A stretch of DNA of 64,000 nt, from NCBI GenBank assembly GCA_050949905.1, contig JBMNGP010000014.1, positions 1 through 64,000 of the forward strand, given 5' to 3'. The notes beneath the pieces were generated by a model that saw only the letters and a list, made by a program, of their open reading frames with translations, was not told where the DNA came from and made no database searches. A program made the translations under genes and the position numbers. Source of the DNA: DUML01 sp050949905 (GTDB lineage Bacteria; Bacillota; Desulfitobacteriia; Desulfitobacteriales; Syntrophobotulaceae). Below are positions 9,234-17,847 of this stretch, one piece after another; position 1 is the first letter of the stretch, and the number at the start of each line of letters is the position of its first letter.

Positions 9234-10034
9234 CTAGTAGTTTAATTGGCCTCTTAAAACGGTAACAGCCTGCCCATATAAATGAACCCGCTCACCTTGT
9301 ACTTTGACCTGCAATTCTCCTCCTCTGGGGGAGGCTTGATAGGCTTTAAAAGTATCTCTTTTTAGTTTTGCCAGCCAATAAGGACCTAAAAGGCAATGTG
9401 CCGAACCGGTGACCGGGTCTTCAGCGATACCTGAGCCAGGAGCAAAGAAGCGGGAGATAAAATCATAGCCGCTCTGGTCTGCCCTGCTGGTAATGATTAC
9501 GGCTCTGAGAGGTAATTTGCTCAGTCCGGCGATATCGGGGGCTAGATTCCTAACCAGATCCTCTCCCTCTACTTCCACCAGATAATCGAATTTGTTAACA
9601 CCTATGAATTTTACGAATTTGGCCTGAACCCCTAGGGCTCTTAATAATCCAGGCGGAGGAACGGTTTCCGTTATCCTCTTAACAGGAAAGTCGAGCTTAA
9701 TCCAGTCTTGCGTTAATTCCGCCAGCAGGATTCCGCTTCTGGTGCTGAAGACAGCCTGCTCTTCAGGCTTAAGGTATTTTTCTTCCCAAAGAATATGGGC
9801 ACTGGCGAGCGTCGCATGGCCGCAGAGATCAACTTCCACCTTGGGCGTAAACCAGCGCAGGTTATACTTATCGCCTTCTTTATAGAGAAAGGCTGTTTCC
9901 GAGAGATTCATTTCCATAGCCACTTTTTGAGCCCACGCAGGGTTAACCGGTTCCTGTAGCAGGCAGACTGCGGCCGGGTTACCGTGAAAGGGTTGAGATG
10001 TAAAAGCATCTACCTGATAGATATTGACTTGCAT
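9234..10034 (-). CDS. PhzF family isomerase/epimerase-like protein
   Basis: Member of the PhzF (diaminopimelate epimerase fold) family; relatives isomerise small substrates using a catalytic glutamate, but most are of unknown function. The 266-residue product starts MQVNIYQVDAFTSQPFHGNP, has the catalytic-region motif MNLSETAFL, and carries the family's DLCGHATLASAH and EDPVTGSAHCLLGPYW blocks. I start it at 10034 because the sequence before that Met (44 more codons to 10166) has no family similarity and this start matches the usual length near 265. It points left, convergent with argD, whose stop is 14 bases away. Confidence 0.85.
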   Translation of the reverse strand: MQVNIYQVDAFTSQPFHGNPAAVCLLQEPVNPAWAQKVAMEMNLSETAFLYKEGDKYNLRWFTPKVEVDLCGHATLASAHILWEEKYLKPEEQAVFSTRSGILLAELTQDWIKLDFPVKRITETVPPPGLLRALGVQAKFVKFIGVNKFDYLVEVEGEDLVRNLAPDIAGLSKLPLRAVIITSRADQSGYDFISRFFAPGSGIAEDPVTGSAHCLLGPYWLAKLKRDTFKAYQASPRGGELQVKVQGERVHLYGQAVTVLRGQLNY

Positions 10035-10178
10035 TTTATCCCTGCTTTCTGAATATCTTTTATTTTTTATTTTTTTTGTCCGGTTAACGTCATTTTTCAC
10101 CAAGTCCTTAAGATGGCTAAAGCCCGGGAAAATTCGGAGCTTATGCTCTAATTTGTATTCTAGCATTAATTATTAATC

Positions 10179-10220
10179 CAATCATATAAATGCAATCATA
10201 TTAATGCCATCATATTTTTT
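10179..10220. repeat. three tandem 14-bp repeats
   Basis: CAATCATATAAATG, CAATCATATTAATG and CCATCATATTTTTT follow one another at 10179, 10193 and 10207. A second direct repeat, GGTTAGGGCTTAA, occurs at 10244 and 10269 in the same gap. Their role is unknown. Confidence 0.6.
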
Positions 10221-10359
10221 ATCTTTAATTCATCTTGACAAATGGTTAGGGCTTAAACAGCTTTTGTAGGTTAGGGCTTAAGCAGCCTTAACCTTGAGCT
10301 TTAGTCAAAATGGTTGTAGACTAGATACGGGATTAACTCGACTAACCGGAGGCAGTGCC

Positions 10360-10731
10360 GTGGATTATTCATATAAGGTTATTGAACATTTTATGTGCCC
10401 GCGCAATGTTGGCAATATGCCCGATGCTGATGCGGAAGGAACTTATGGAGATATAAACTGCGGAGATTCTCTAACGGTTTATCTGAAAATAAAAAATGGG
10501 GTAATCACCGATATTAACTACTTGGTGTTTGGCTGCGGTGCAGCCGTGGCAGCCAGCAGTGTTTTTTCCGAGATGGTTAAAGGCAAATCCGTCGAAGAAG
10601 CTAGGAAAGTTAAGCCTCAAGATGTTAATGAGGCCTTAGACGGCCTGCCCAAGGATAAACTCCATTGTTCCGTACTCGGTCCGCAGGCTTTGCGCGAGGC
10701 TTTAAAGGATTATGAGTCCAAGAAAAGCTAG
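10360..10731 (+). CDS. IscU/NifU-like iron-sulfur cluster scaffold protein
   Basis: Small scaffold on which Fe-S clusters are assembled and then passed to target proteins. The 123-residue product has all three conserved cluster cysteines: DINCGDSL, FGCGAAVAASS and LHCSVLG, plus the N-terminal HFMCPRNVG motif. I chose GTG 10360, preceded by GGAGG with a 7-base gap, because the 22 codons before it look non-coding and typical relatives begin at this point. No cysteine desulfurase is adjacent. It resembles the short NifU-like proteins found singly in many clostridia. Confidence 0.85.
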   Translation: MDYSYKVIEHFMCPRNVGNMPDADAEGTYGDINCGDSLTVYLKIKNGVITDINYLVFGCGAAVAASSVFSEMVKGKSVEEARKVKPQDVNEALDGLPKDKLHCSVLGPQALREALKDYESKKS

Positions 10732-10831
10732 CATAAAAAAATAAAAAATGTAGAAAACAAAATGATGAAATTAATTAAAGATTACTGTATTATAAAAAAA
10801 AACAGAAAAATATCTTGAAAGGATGGAAAAC

Positions 10832-12022
10832 ATGAAGCTGTCTCAGCGTATCCTAGGCATTAAGCCTTCGGCAACTTTTGCAGTGGATGCCAAAGCGAAG
10901 GAACTTGCCAATCAGGGCAAAGACGTAATTTCCTTTGGAGCAGGGGAACCTGATTTTATTTCCCCTCCGGCGGCTTTCGAATATGCCAAGGCAGCAATGG
11001 CTAAGGGGGAAACGCATTACACTCCCACTCCGGGCATTCCGGAACTGCGTCAGGAAATTTGTACTTATTACAAGAAACGTTTTGGGCTGGATTATGCCCC
11101 TTCGCAAGTGATAGTAGGATGCGGAGCCAAACCTTGCATTTACGAGGCTTTGGCAGCTATTGTTGATCCTGGGGATGAAGTTATAGTCCTAGCGCCTACC
11201 TGGGTTAGCTATATCGAGCAAATACAGTTATTAGACGGGAAAGTAGTTGTAGCCAATACTCAGGATAAGGGCTTTGTTCCCGATTTGCAGGAGATTGAGG
11301 CTCTAATTACTGAGCGAACGGTGGCTATTCTCTTAAACTCTCCTTCCAATCCTACTGGAGTGATGCTGGATCCGCGGACAATTAAAGGAATTGGGGAGCT
11401 TGCTATTAAACACGATCTTTGGCTGATCTGGGATGAGATTTACGAACGGCTGGTTTACGGTGAAGCGAAACATTATAATGCCGTTCAGGTTATGCCGGAG
11501 CTGATGTCCCGGACAATCATTATTAACGGCGTTAGTAAGGGGTATGCCATGACGGGCTGGCGGATCGGCTATGTAATTGCTCCTAAGGAGTTAGCCCCCA
11601 AGATAAATGCTTTCCAAAGCCATTTAACCTCCAACCCTACCTCCATTGCCCAGTGGGCAGCTGTAGGCGCTATGAAGCACAGTGAAGCCGATGTTTTGCG
11701 TATGCGGGAAATTTTTGAAGAGAGAAGAGATTTGATATGCAGCCTTTTAAGTGCTATGCCCCATATTACTTTTCCCAAGCCTGACGGTGCTTTTTACGTT
11801 TTTGTGAACATTGAAGGCTGTGTCGGGAAAAAATATGACGGTAAGCTAATCGAAGACGATTTATCTTTTTGCAGTTTACTGCTGGAGGCTGAGCTCGTAG
11901 CAGTTGTGCCGGGCAGTGCTTTCCTCGCCCCTAACTTCTTGCGGGTTTCTTATGCCACTTCGCCTCAAGTAATCGAAGAAGGCATGAAGAGATTAAAACG
12001 CTTCTTGGATAAGGTAGAATAA
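10832..12022 (+). CDS. pyridoxal phosphate-dependent aminotransferase, aspartate aminotransferase type
   Basis: Class I/II aminotransferase that most likely interconverts aspartate and oxaloacetate with glutamate and 2-oxoglutarate. The 396-residue product starts like Bacillus AspB (MKLSQRILGIKPSATFAV), has FGAGEPDF, SPSNPTGV, the cofactor aspartate/tyrosine in DEIYERLVYG, the PLP lysine in NGVSKGYAMTGWRIGY and a C-terminal LRVSYATS arginine motif. ATG 10832 is used because AAAGGA lies 8 bases upstream; the ATG at 10823 overlaps that site. Stands alone; specificity cannot be fixed from sequence. Confidence 0.88.
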   Translation: MKLSQRILGIKPSATFAVDAKAKELANQGKDVISFGAGEPDFISPPAAFEYAKAAMAKGETHYTPTPGIPELRQEICTYYKKRFGLDYAPSQVIVGCGAKPCIYEALAAIVDPGDEVIVLAPTWVSYIEQIQLLDGKVVVANTQDKGFVPDLQEIEALITERTVAILLNSPSNPTGVMLDPRTIKGIGELAIKHDLWLIWDEIYERLVYGEAKHYNAVQVMPELMSRTIIINGVSKGYAMTGWRIGYVIAPKELAPKINAFQSHLTSNPTSIAQWAAVGAMKHSEADVLRMREIFEERRDLICSLLSAMPHITFPKPDGAFYVFVNIEGCVGKKYDGKLIEDDLSFCSLLLEAELVAVVPGSAFLAPNFLRVSYATSPQVIEEGMKRLKRFLDKVE

Positions 12023-12114
12023 ATCTCCATCTTAATAAACCGGTTAGCAAATAAACCGGTTACCGACTAAAAGATTACCGGCAACCAATTACCAACTAAG
12101 CAAATTACCATTAG

Positions 12115-12139
12115 ACGAGTTTGCACAACTCGTTTTTTG
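12115..12139 (+). terminator. intrinsic terminator
   Basis: ACGAGTT (12115-12121), 5-base loop, AACTCGT (12127-12133), then six T. It ends the aminotransferase transcript. Confidence 0.75.
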
Positions 12140-12203
12140 TTACAGAAAGAAAGGTATTAGAAAAATAAAGGGTAAGAAAAGTGGAGCAGAAGTAAAAGAT
12201 TGC

Positions 12204-12232
12204 TTGTCTTAGCACCTAAATAATTGTATTAT
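12204..12232 (+). promoter_or_regulatory. probable sigma-A promoter for the DHDPS-family gene
   Basis: TTGTCT (12204-12209), 17-base spacer and TATTAT (12227-12232), about 60 bases before the start codon. No operator could be recognised. Confidence 0.45.
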
Positions 12233-12293
12233 TAATAATTAATATTCAAAATATACTGATAAACAATTTGCTGTATAAGGAGGAGGTTTTTCT

Positions 12294-13184
12294 ATGTTTA
12301 AATTACACGGGATCTATGCTCCGATTGCAACCCCTTTTGTTCAAGGGGAAATAGCATTTGATAAACTCAATCAAAATATGAATTTCTGGTTAAGTTCCAA
12401 ATTAGCCGGAATTGTTGTCATGGGCTCCAACGGGGAATTTGTGGTCTTAAGCCCTGAGGAAAAAAGGAAGCTGATTACAGCGGTCTGTGAGGCTGCACAA
12501 GGTCAGAAACCGGTGATCGTAGGTACAGGCAGTGAGTCTACTAAAGAAACCATGGAGCTGAATGAATATTCGGCTGAAGCCGGAGCGGCTGCGGCTTTAG
12601 TTCTAAGCCCCAATTACTACAAAAGAGCTATGAATGACTCCTTAATTAGAAATTTTTATCTTGAAGTAGCTGATAAGAGTCCAATCCCTGTTATCCTTTA
12701 TAATATGCCCGGCAACTCGGGAATCAATCTTTCCTCCAAATTGGTCTCGGAGCTGGCTGCTCATCCCAACATTATTGGCGTTAAAGACTCAGGGGGAAAT
12801 ATTGTTCAAATCGCGGAGATTATTAATAATACCCGAAACCTGGATTTCACGGTCTTTGCCGGATCGGCGAGTTTCCTTTATCCCAGCCTGGCTCTCGGAG
12901 CCAAGGGAGGAACTTTGGCTTTAGCCAATATCCTGCCCAATGAATGTGCGGAAATGGTGGATTTGGTGGAAGCCGGTAAACATACCGAGGCCAAAGAACT
13001 CCAGCTGCGGCTTTTGGATATTAATTATGCGGTTACCGGACGCTGGGGCGTCAGCGGCTTAAAAGCTGCCCTGGACTTAGTCGGTCTTTATGGCGGCGAA
13101 GCTCGCAAGCCTTTACTGCCTTTAGGGGAGCAGGAGAAAAAAGAGCTGGCTGAGATTTTGGCAAAAGCGAAGAACCCGGCTTAA
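12294..13184 (+). CDS. dihydrodipicolinate synthase/N-acetylneuraminate lyase family aldolase
   Basis: Class I (Schiff base) aldolase or lyase. The 296-residue product shows the family's GSNGEFVVLSPEEK entrance motif, PVIVGTGSESTKET, the catalytic tyrosine in ILYNMPGNSGIN and the Schiff-base lysine in GVKDSGG. Compared with true DapA enzymes the threonine pair normally in the GTTGE motif is replaced by GSNGE, which points to a catabolic relative such as 4-hydroxy-2-oxoglutarate aldolase or a keto-sugar-acid lyase. AAGGAGGAGG precedes ATG 12294. The neighbouring FAH hydrolases, aconitase-like hydratase and GntR regulator support an organic-acid breakdown role; substrate is unknown. Confidence 0.83.
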   Translation: MFKLHGIYAPIATPFVQGEIAFDKLNQNMNFWLSSKLAGIVVMGSNGEFVVLSPEEKRKLITAVCEAAQGQKPVIVGTGSESTKETMELNEYSAEAGAAAALVLSPNYYKRAMNDSLIRNFYLEVADKSPIPVILYNMPGNSGINLSSKLVSELAAHPNIIGVKDSGGNIVQIAEIINNTRNLDFTVFAGSASFLYPSLALGAKGGTLALANILPNECAEMVDLVEAGKHTEAKELQLRLLDINYAVTGRWGVSGLKAALDLVGLYGGEARKPLLPLGEQEKKELAEILAKAKNPA

Positions 13185-13278
13185 CTAGGTTCATAATATT
13201 GATAAAATAGTTTATATAAGAAAAGAACAGAAATTCATAGCTTAATTGGCTTAACAATGTTAATAGAAGTTTAAAAGC

Positions 13279-13551
13279 TTAGTTGCCTGGTTTGTCTAAG
13301 TTTAAACGGCGGTTTCTCAGGTAGAGCATACTGTCGGTAAAGATCATACAAAAGTTAAGGATATAGAGATAAATAACATAGTCAAAATTATAAATTACCT
13401 TATGCAAAATCCCCGCCGTATAACCAATAAGAAGAACCACCAAGAAGAAGAAGCTTTTTCCTTGAACGGATTTTGAGGTGTAAGATTTATAAATTGAGAA
13501 TGGCCAGGCGGCGCCAAAACATATTAGCATGGTAGCTTCAAAAATACTCAA
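13279..13551 (-). CDS. small PQ-loop-like membrane protein
   Basis: A 90-residue hydrophobic protein with about three membrane segments (residues 5-20, 33-53, 59-78). The stretch WPFSIYKSYTSKSVQGKS looks like the PQ-loop repeat signature (P..xK....KS..G.S) seen in SemiSWEET/PQ-loop carriers, so it may form a small dimeric transporter; this is a motif-level inference. The start is TTG 13551, with GGGAGG 8 bases upstream and no better alternative. It lies between and opposite to the catabolic genes. Function unknown. Confidence 0.65.
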   Translation of the reverse strand: MSIFEATMLICFGAAWPFSIYKSYTSKSVQGKSFFFLVVLLIGYTAGILHKVIYNFDYVIYLYILNFCMIFTDSMLYLRNRRLNLDKPGN

Positions 13552-13609
13552 TATTTATTCCTCCCAACTGGTTTAAGTCTATGGATTATTATACATCACT
13601 TTTTAGCAG

Positions 13610-13645
13610 AGCGGTTCAGCGAATGACTCTTGAACCGCTGTTTTT
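13610..13645 (+). terminator. intrinsic terminator, plus strand
   Basis: AGCGGTTCA (13610-13618) pairs with TGAACCGCT (13631-13639), followed by GTTTTTA. Because the T-run is on the plus strand it would end transcripts of the DHDPS-family gene that read through antisense to the small membrane-protein gene. The rest of the gap to 13848 is AT-rich with no gene seen. Confidence 0.65.
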
Positions 13646-13847
13646 ATTTATTGACTTTAAACAATTAACTTTATACCTGGTGATAGTATCCTTGAATACA
13701 GTATTATATAGCCTTTCGTTTGTCCATAACAACCAAATAAGGTATAATGATTAAACGTAAAATGACCGCTAAATATCTCAATTGCTTTGCAGCTGGGCGA
13801 TCTTTACTTAAATAGCTTATAATTTTTGAACCAGGAGGTAACTTACA

Positions 13848-14486
13848 ATGACCGTCACTGTAAAAAATATTTTTTGCGTTGGCCGTAATTATGCAGAACA
13901 TGCTCAGGAGTTGAAAAACGACGTTCCGACTTCACCGCTTTTATTCGCCAAATCAACCCATGCTCTAGCTGAGGCCAACGGTCAGGAAATATTTTTTCCC
14001 GGCGATAGGGGACAGCTCCAGTATGAGGTTGAGTTTGTGGCTCATATAGCCCGCAAATATGAACAGGGGATTAAACTGGAGGATCTGGTCGATTATATGA
14101 CTATCGGTATTGATTTAACCTTGAGGGATGTCCAGAATGAATTAAAAGCCCAAGGCTACCCTTGGGAATTAAGTAAAGGCTTCATTAATTCGGCGGTTGT
14201 TTCTTCCTGGCAGCCTTTTATGGGACTCAAGGCAGCAATGGAAAAAGATTTTTCCTTAGAGAAAAACGGTGTCGAAGTTCAGCGGGGGAACCTTAAGAAC
14301 ATGATTTTTGATTTGCCGACCATTTTCGAATACACTGCTAAGCATCTGGGACTCGATGAAGGAGATATCTTCTTTACCGGTACTCCGGCCGGCGTGGGGC
14401 CCTTAAACGATGGGGATCGCCTGGTCTGCAAGTGGGGAGAGCAGGAAATAGGTAATTGTATTATTAGACTTGGTACCAAGTGGTAA
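13848..14486 (+). CDS. fumarylacetoacetate hydrolase (FAH) family protein, short form
   Basis: FAH-fold enzyme that cleaves C-C bonds or isomerises/decarboxylates oxo-acids using a bound divalent metal. The 212-residue product begins at FCVGRNYAEHAQEL and shows the metal-ligand acids in YEVEFVAHIA and in GIDLTLRDVQ, and the terminal FFTGTPAGVGPLNDGD block. AGGAGG precedes ATG 13848. This short form is like acylpyruvase/oxaloacetate-decarboxylase-type FAHs. It lies just upstream of the aconitase-like hydratase, with which it may work, and a second, longer FAH is at 19267. Confidence 0.85.
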   Translation: MTVTVKNIFCVGRNYAEHAQELKNDVPTSPLLFAKSTHALAEANGQEIFFPGDRGQLQYEVEFVAHIARKYEQGIKLEDLVDYMTIGIDLTLRDVQNELKAQGYPWELSKGFINSAVVSSWQPFMGLKAAMEKDFSLEKNGVEVQRGNLKNMIFDLPTIFEYTAKHLGLDEGDIFFTGTPAGVGPLNDGDRLVCKWGEQEIGNCIIRLGTKW

Positions 14487-14506
14487 TAATTCTTGATTTG
14501 AATTAT

Positions 14507-14516
14507 GTTATAATAG
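14507..14516 (+). promoter_or_regulatory. extended -10 element before the aconitase-like gene
   Basis: An extended -10 of the form TGTTATAAT lies about 35 bases before the start codon; no good -35 is seen. Low weight. Confidence 0.35.
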
Positions 14517-14548
14517 AGTCTGGCTTACCTTAATGCGGAGGTGTTCAC

Positions 14549-16909
14549 ATGATTCGCCTTATTCCGAGGCCGACATTCCTGGTCAAGGGAAGAGATCTTT
14601 ATGAGCTAACTGAACAAGACGGATTTTGCGACATGCACGGCAATAATGTCAGACCTGATATGTTTGCTGCTAACCGGAGTGTTGAAATACAGAACTGGCG
14701 GAAACAGACCATAGCTTATCGGATTCTGCAGAGTCATAACCAAGGCGTAGATCAGGAGAATTTAAGAATTCGTTTTGATGCTCTGGCCTCGCATGACATA
14801 ACCTACGTGGGAATTGTCCAGACTGCCCGTGCCAGCGGTTTAAGCGAATTCCCGGTTCCCTATGTCCTGACCAACTGCCACAACAGCCTTTGCGCGGTAG
14901 GTGGAACCATTAATGAGGATGATCATGTCTTTGGGCTGTCTGCCGCTCAAAAATACGGTGGAATATTTGTGCCGGCTCATCAGGCCGTAATTCATCAGTA
15001 TGTCCGCGAGATGATGGCCGGCTGCGGTCTTATGATTATGGGCTCCGACAGCCACACCCGTTATGGGGCTTTAGGAACTATGGGTTTTGGCGAAGGCGGA
15101 CCGGAGTTAGTCAAGCAAATTTTGCGCCAAACCTATAACCTTAAATACCCTGAAGTCTTGGCCGTTTATCTTGCGGGCCGGCCGCGTCCCGGCGTAGGAC
15201 CGCAGGATGTTGCTCTGGCCTTAATCGGTGCCGTTTTCAAAAAGGGTTTTGCCACCAATAAAGTTTTGGAATTTGTCGGCCCCGGGGTCGCTAACTTATC
15301 TGTAGATTACCGCAACGGAATCGACGTTATGACTACCGAGACCACCTGCTTAAGCTCGATTTGGATTACGGATGATAAGGTTCAGGAATACTTTGCTATT
15401 CACGGCAGGCCGGAAGCTTACCACAGCCTGCAGCCGGGAGAGATAGCCTGTTATGATGGAGCCATTGTCGTGGAGTTGGATAAAATTGAGCCCATGATTG
15501 CTTTGCCTTTCCACCCCAGTAATGTTTATGCTATTTCCGAATTGAATAAATTCCCCGGTGAGATCCTCAAGATGGCGGAGGAGGAAGGCAGAAAGCAGCT
15601 TGGTAATCCAAACTTGAATTTTTCGCTCACGGATAAGATAGTTAACGGGAAAATTAAAATTGACCAGGGTATTATTGCCGGCTGCGCTGGCGGTACGTTT
15701 GAAAATATGCTGGAAGCTGCTGCTATTGCTGAGTGTCAAGCTGCCCAAGGTGAGGTATTATCTTTAAGTGTTTATCCGGCCAGCCAGCCTATTTACCTGG
15801 AAATGATCAAGAACGGTGTGGCTGCTAAGTTAATGGCAGCCGGGGCTGTTTTAAAAACAGCCTTTTGCGGTCCTTGCTTCGGAGCCGGGGATGTACCGGC
15901 TAACGGCAGTTTAAGCATCAGGCATACTACCCGCAATTTCCCCAACAGGGAAGGCTCTAAGCCCGGGGAAGGGCAAATTGCTTCCGTGGCCTTGATGGAT
16001 GCCCGTTCCATTGCTGCTACGGCCATAAACGGCGGCTATTTGACTTCGGCTACGGAAATCGAGTATCAAGCCCCTGCTTATCAATATCATTTTGCTGGAG
16101 AGATTTACAGCAAAAGAGTTTACCAGGGGTATCAGAAGGCCAAACCCGAGATGGCTTTGAAATTTGGCCCTAACATTGCGGACTGGCCGCAAATGATTGC
16201 TTTGCCGGAGAACATGCTCTTGAAAGTTGCGGCAGCCATCCAGGATGCTGTGACAACCACCGATGAACTAATTCCCTCCGGCGATACATCTTCCTATCGC
16301 TCCAACCCTTTGAAGCTGGCTGAATTCACACTCTCCCGGAAAGATCCCGGGTATGTAAAGAGAGCCAAGGACATCCGGCAAATTGAGCTTCAAAGGCAGG
16401 CTTTTAGCCAAGGGGAAATAACTGATTTCCTAATTCCTGAATCCTTACAAGAGGTTTTGGCAAAAGTTAAAAGCTTTTTGACCAGTGATGCCGACAAGCA
16501 GGCGGAGATGTGGAGAAAGATCGGTCTGGGTACCGTAATTTTTGCCGTTAAACCCGGTGACGGTTCAGCTAGAGAACAAGCTGCTTCCTGCCAAAAAGTC
16601 CTGGGCGGCTGGGCGAATATTGCTAGGGCGTATGCTACCAAGCGCTACCGCAGTAATCTAATTAACTGGGGAATGCTGCCCTTTACCAGTGACTTGGGTT
16701 TTCAGGTCGGAGATTATATCTGGCTTCCGGCCATCCGCCAAAAGATTGCGGAAGGTGCGGAAATCATTCCGGCTCAGCTTATAAATGCCGAAGGTGTTAA
16801 GGAGATTAAACTGTATCTTAAGAACTTGACCCCAGAGGAAAGAGAAATTATTTTGCAGGGAAGCTTGATAAACCTCTACGCTCATAATACAACCAAAAAA
16901 ACTTCATAA
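14549..16909 (+). CDS. aconitase-family hydratase (YbhJ-like)
   Basis: A 786-residue [4Fe-4S] hydratase/isomerase of the aconitase superfamily, closest in layout to the uncharacterised YbhJ group rather than AcnA/AcnB. The cluster cysteines are visible as GCAGG (about residue 388) and FCGPCFGAGD (about 440), with a further aconitase-type block MGSDSHTRYGALGTMGFGEG. The C-terminal swivel domain follows a stretch rich in charged residues. Start ATG 14549 has GGAGG upstream. Because it sits among FAH, aldolase and SDR genes, its substrate is probably a hydroxy-tricarboxylate or related acid other than citrate; this is an inference. Confidence 0.83.
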   Translation: MIRLIPRPTFLVKGRDLYELTEQDGFCDMHGNNVRPDMFAANRSVEIQNWRKQTIAYRILQSHNQGVDQENLRIRFDALASHDITYVGIVQTARASGLSEFPVPYVLTNCHNSLCAVGGTINEDDHVFGLSAAQKYGGIFVPAHQAVIHQYVREMMAGCGLMIMGSDSHTRYGALGTMGFGEGGPELVKQILRQTYNLKYPEVLAVYLAGRPRPGVGPQDVALALIGAVFKKGFATNKVLEFVGPGVANLSVDYRNGIDVMTTETTCLSSIWITDDKVQEYFAIHGRPEAYHSLQPGEIACYDGAIVVELDKIEPMIALPFHPSNVYAISELNKFPGEILKMAEEEGRKQLGNPNLNFSLTDKIVNGKIKIDQGIIAGCAGGTFENMLEAAAIAECQAAQGEVLSLSVYPASQPIYLEMIKNGVAAKLMAAGAVLKTAFCGPCFGAGDVPANGSLSIRHTTRNFPNREGSKPGEGQIASVALMDARSIAATAINGGYLTSATEIEYQAPAYQYHFAGEIYSKRVYQGYQKAKPEMALKFGPNIADWPQMIALPENMLLKVAAAIQDAVTTTDELIPSGDTSSYRSNPLKLAEFTLSRKDPGYVKRAKDIRQIELQRQAFSQGEITDFLIPESLQEVLAKVKSFLTSDADKQAEMWRKIGLGTVIFAVKPGDGSAREQAASCQKVLGGWANIARAYATKRYRSNLINWGMLPFTSDLGFQVGDYIWLPAIRQKIAEGAEIIPAQLINAEGVKEIKLYLKNLTPEEREIILQGSLINLYAHNTTKKTS

Positions 16910-16938
16910 AAAAATCCTTCGGGCCTTGCCCTCAGGAT
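16908..16938 (-). terminator. intrinsic terminator of the GntR gene
   Basis: On the minus strand ATCCT-GA-GGGC-AAG-GCCC-GA-AGGAT (16938 to 16914) forms a hairpin followed by a run of seven T. It lies in the 47-base gap between convergent genes. Confidence 0.65.
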
Positions 16939-16956
16939 CACAACCAATAATTATCT

Positions 16957-17676
16957 TTATAAACGTTTGCTCCAGTACTCTTCTAAATCTCTTAAAGAGC
17001 TCATGGTATGCTCTCGGATAATTCTCTCCGCTTTCTCGCCGTCCCGGCTTTTTAGAGCCTCAAAGATCGCATGGTGTTCATTAACCGATTGCGGGGCTCT
17101 CTTGGCTAAGAAGCTTATACTGGAGTGGAAAAAGCCGTTCCAGAGCTGAACAATCATCTTGTAAAGGCGGGGGGAATTAGCTGAAGAATAAATTGTTTCG
17201 TGAAAATCTGTGTTTAAGAGCGATAGCTGGGCTACTTCATTATTCTCTAAACTACTTTTCATCTGCCGGCACAGGCCTTCTAATTTTTGCATCTCCTCTG
17301 CGGTTAAAGTTTCGCTGGCTAAACGGGCCGCAGCACCTTCCAGAATGCTTCTTAAGAAATAGATTTCCCTTAAGTCCTCCAGTTTTAAAACCGAGACGGT
17401 AAAACCCTCTTCTGGTTTATACTGAACGAGATTATCGAAGGTTAGACGTCGAAGTGCCTCACAGGTCATTGCTTTGGTAGACCCGATGCGCTCTTCTAAA
17501 TCCTCCATTTCGGTTTCCGAGAAATGATAGCCGGGAGGAAATACACCGGATAAAATAGCGTTACGCAGATAGGTGTAGACTTCTTCCTCAATCATATAAT
17601 TAGATGTTTTCCCTTTGAGAGAATCAAGAGTGGTTGGCGAAAAATGGCCTGTATATTTTTCTAATAACTTTCCCAT
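16957..17676 (-). CDS. GntR family regulator with FCD domain
   Basis: DNA-binding regulator, FadR subfamily. The 239-residue product has an N-terminal winged helix (residues about 30-95, EEVYTYLRNAILSGVFPPG... then STKAMTCEALRRL as the recognition helix region) and a C-terminal all-helical FCD ligand domain with the usual metal-binding acid/histidine pattern (DFHETIY near 155 and EHHAIFEAL near 205). Starts at 17676 after AAAGGAGG. Such proteins respond to organic acids; it lies between the hydratase and the divergent membrane-protein gene and is the natural candidate to control this cluster. Variation from the usual GVSRTPVREAL recognition helix is notable. Confidence 0.85.
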   Translation of the reverse strand: MGKLLEKYTGHFSPTTLDSLKGKTSNYMIEEEVYTYLRNAILSGVFPPGYHFSETEMEDLEERIGSTKAMTCEALRRLTFDNLVQYKPEEGFTVSVLKLEDLREIYFLRSILEGAAARLASETLTAEEMQKLEGLCRQMKSSLENNEVAQLSLLNTDFHETIYSSANSPRLYKMIVQLWNGFFHSSISFLAKRAPQSVNEHHAIFEALKSRDGEKAERIIREHTMSSLRDLEEYWSKRL

Positions 17677-17762
17677 GGTTAATTAAACCTCCTTTATCAA
17701 GTTTATTCTATCATGTTTTCTGAGTTTGTAAAAACTACTTTATAGAAATAAATAAGTAATGC

Positions 17763-17789
17763 CCGGATAGTATTTAATAATACTTCCGG
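17763..17789. promoter_or_regulatory. dyad between gntR and the GATE-domain gene, possible operator
   Basis: CCGGA.AGTATT (17763-17774) and AATACT.CCGG (17779-17789) form a near-perfect dyad with a TAAT centre in the divergent promoter region. No T-run follows, so an operator is more likely than a terminator. It does not fit the FadR consensus TnGTnnnACnA. Confidence 0.35.
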
Positions 17790-17847
17790 ACTTATTAATC
17801 CAACTAAAGCTTATCAAGAAGATATGCCAAAAAGAGAGGAACAGTAA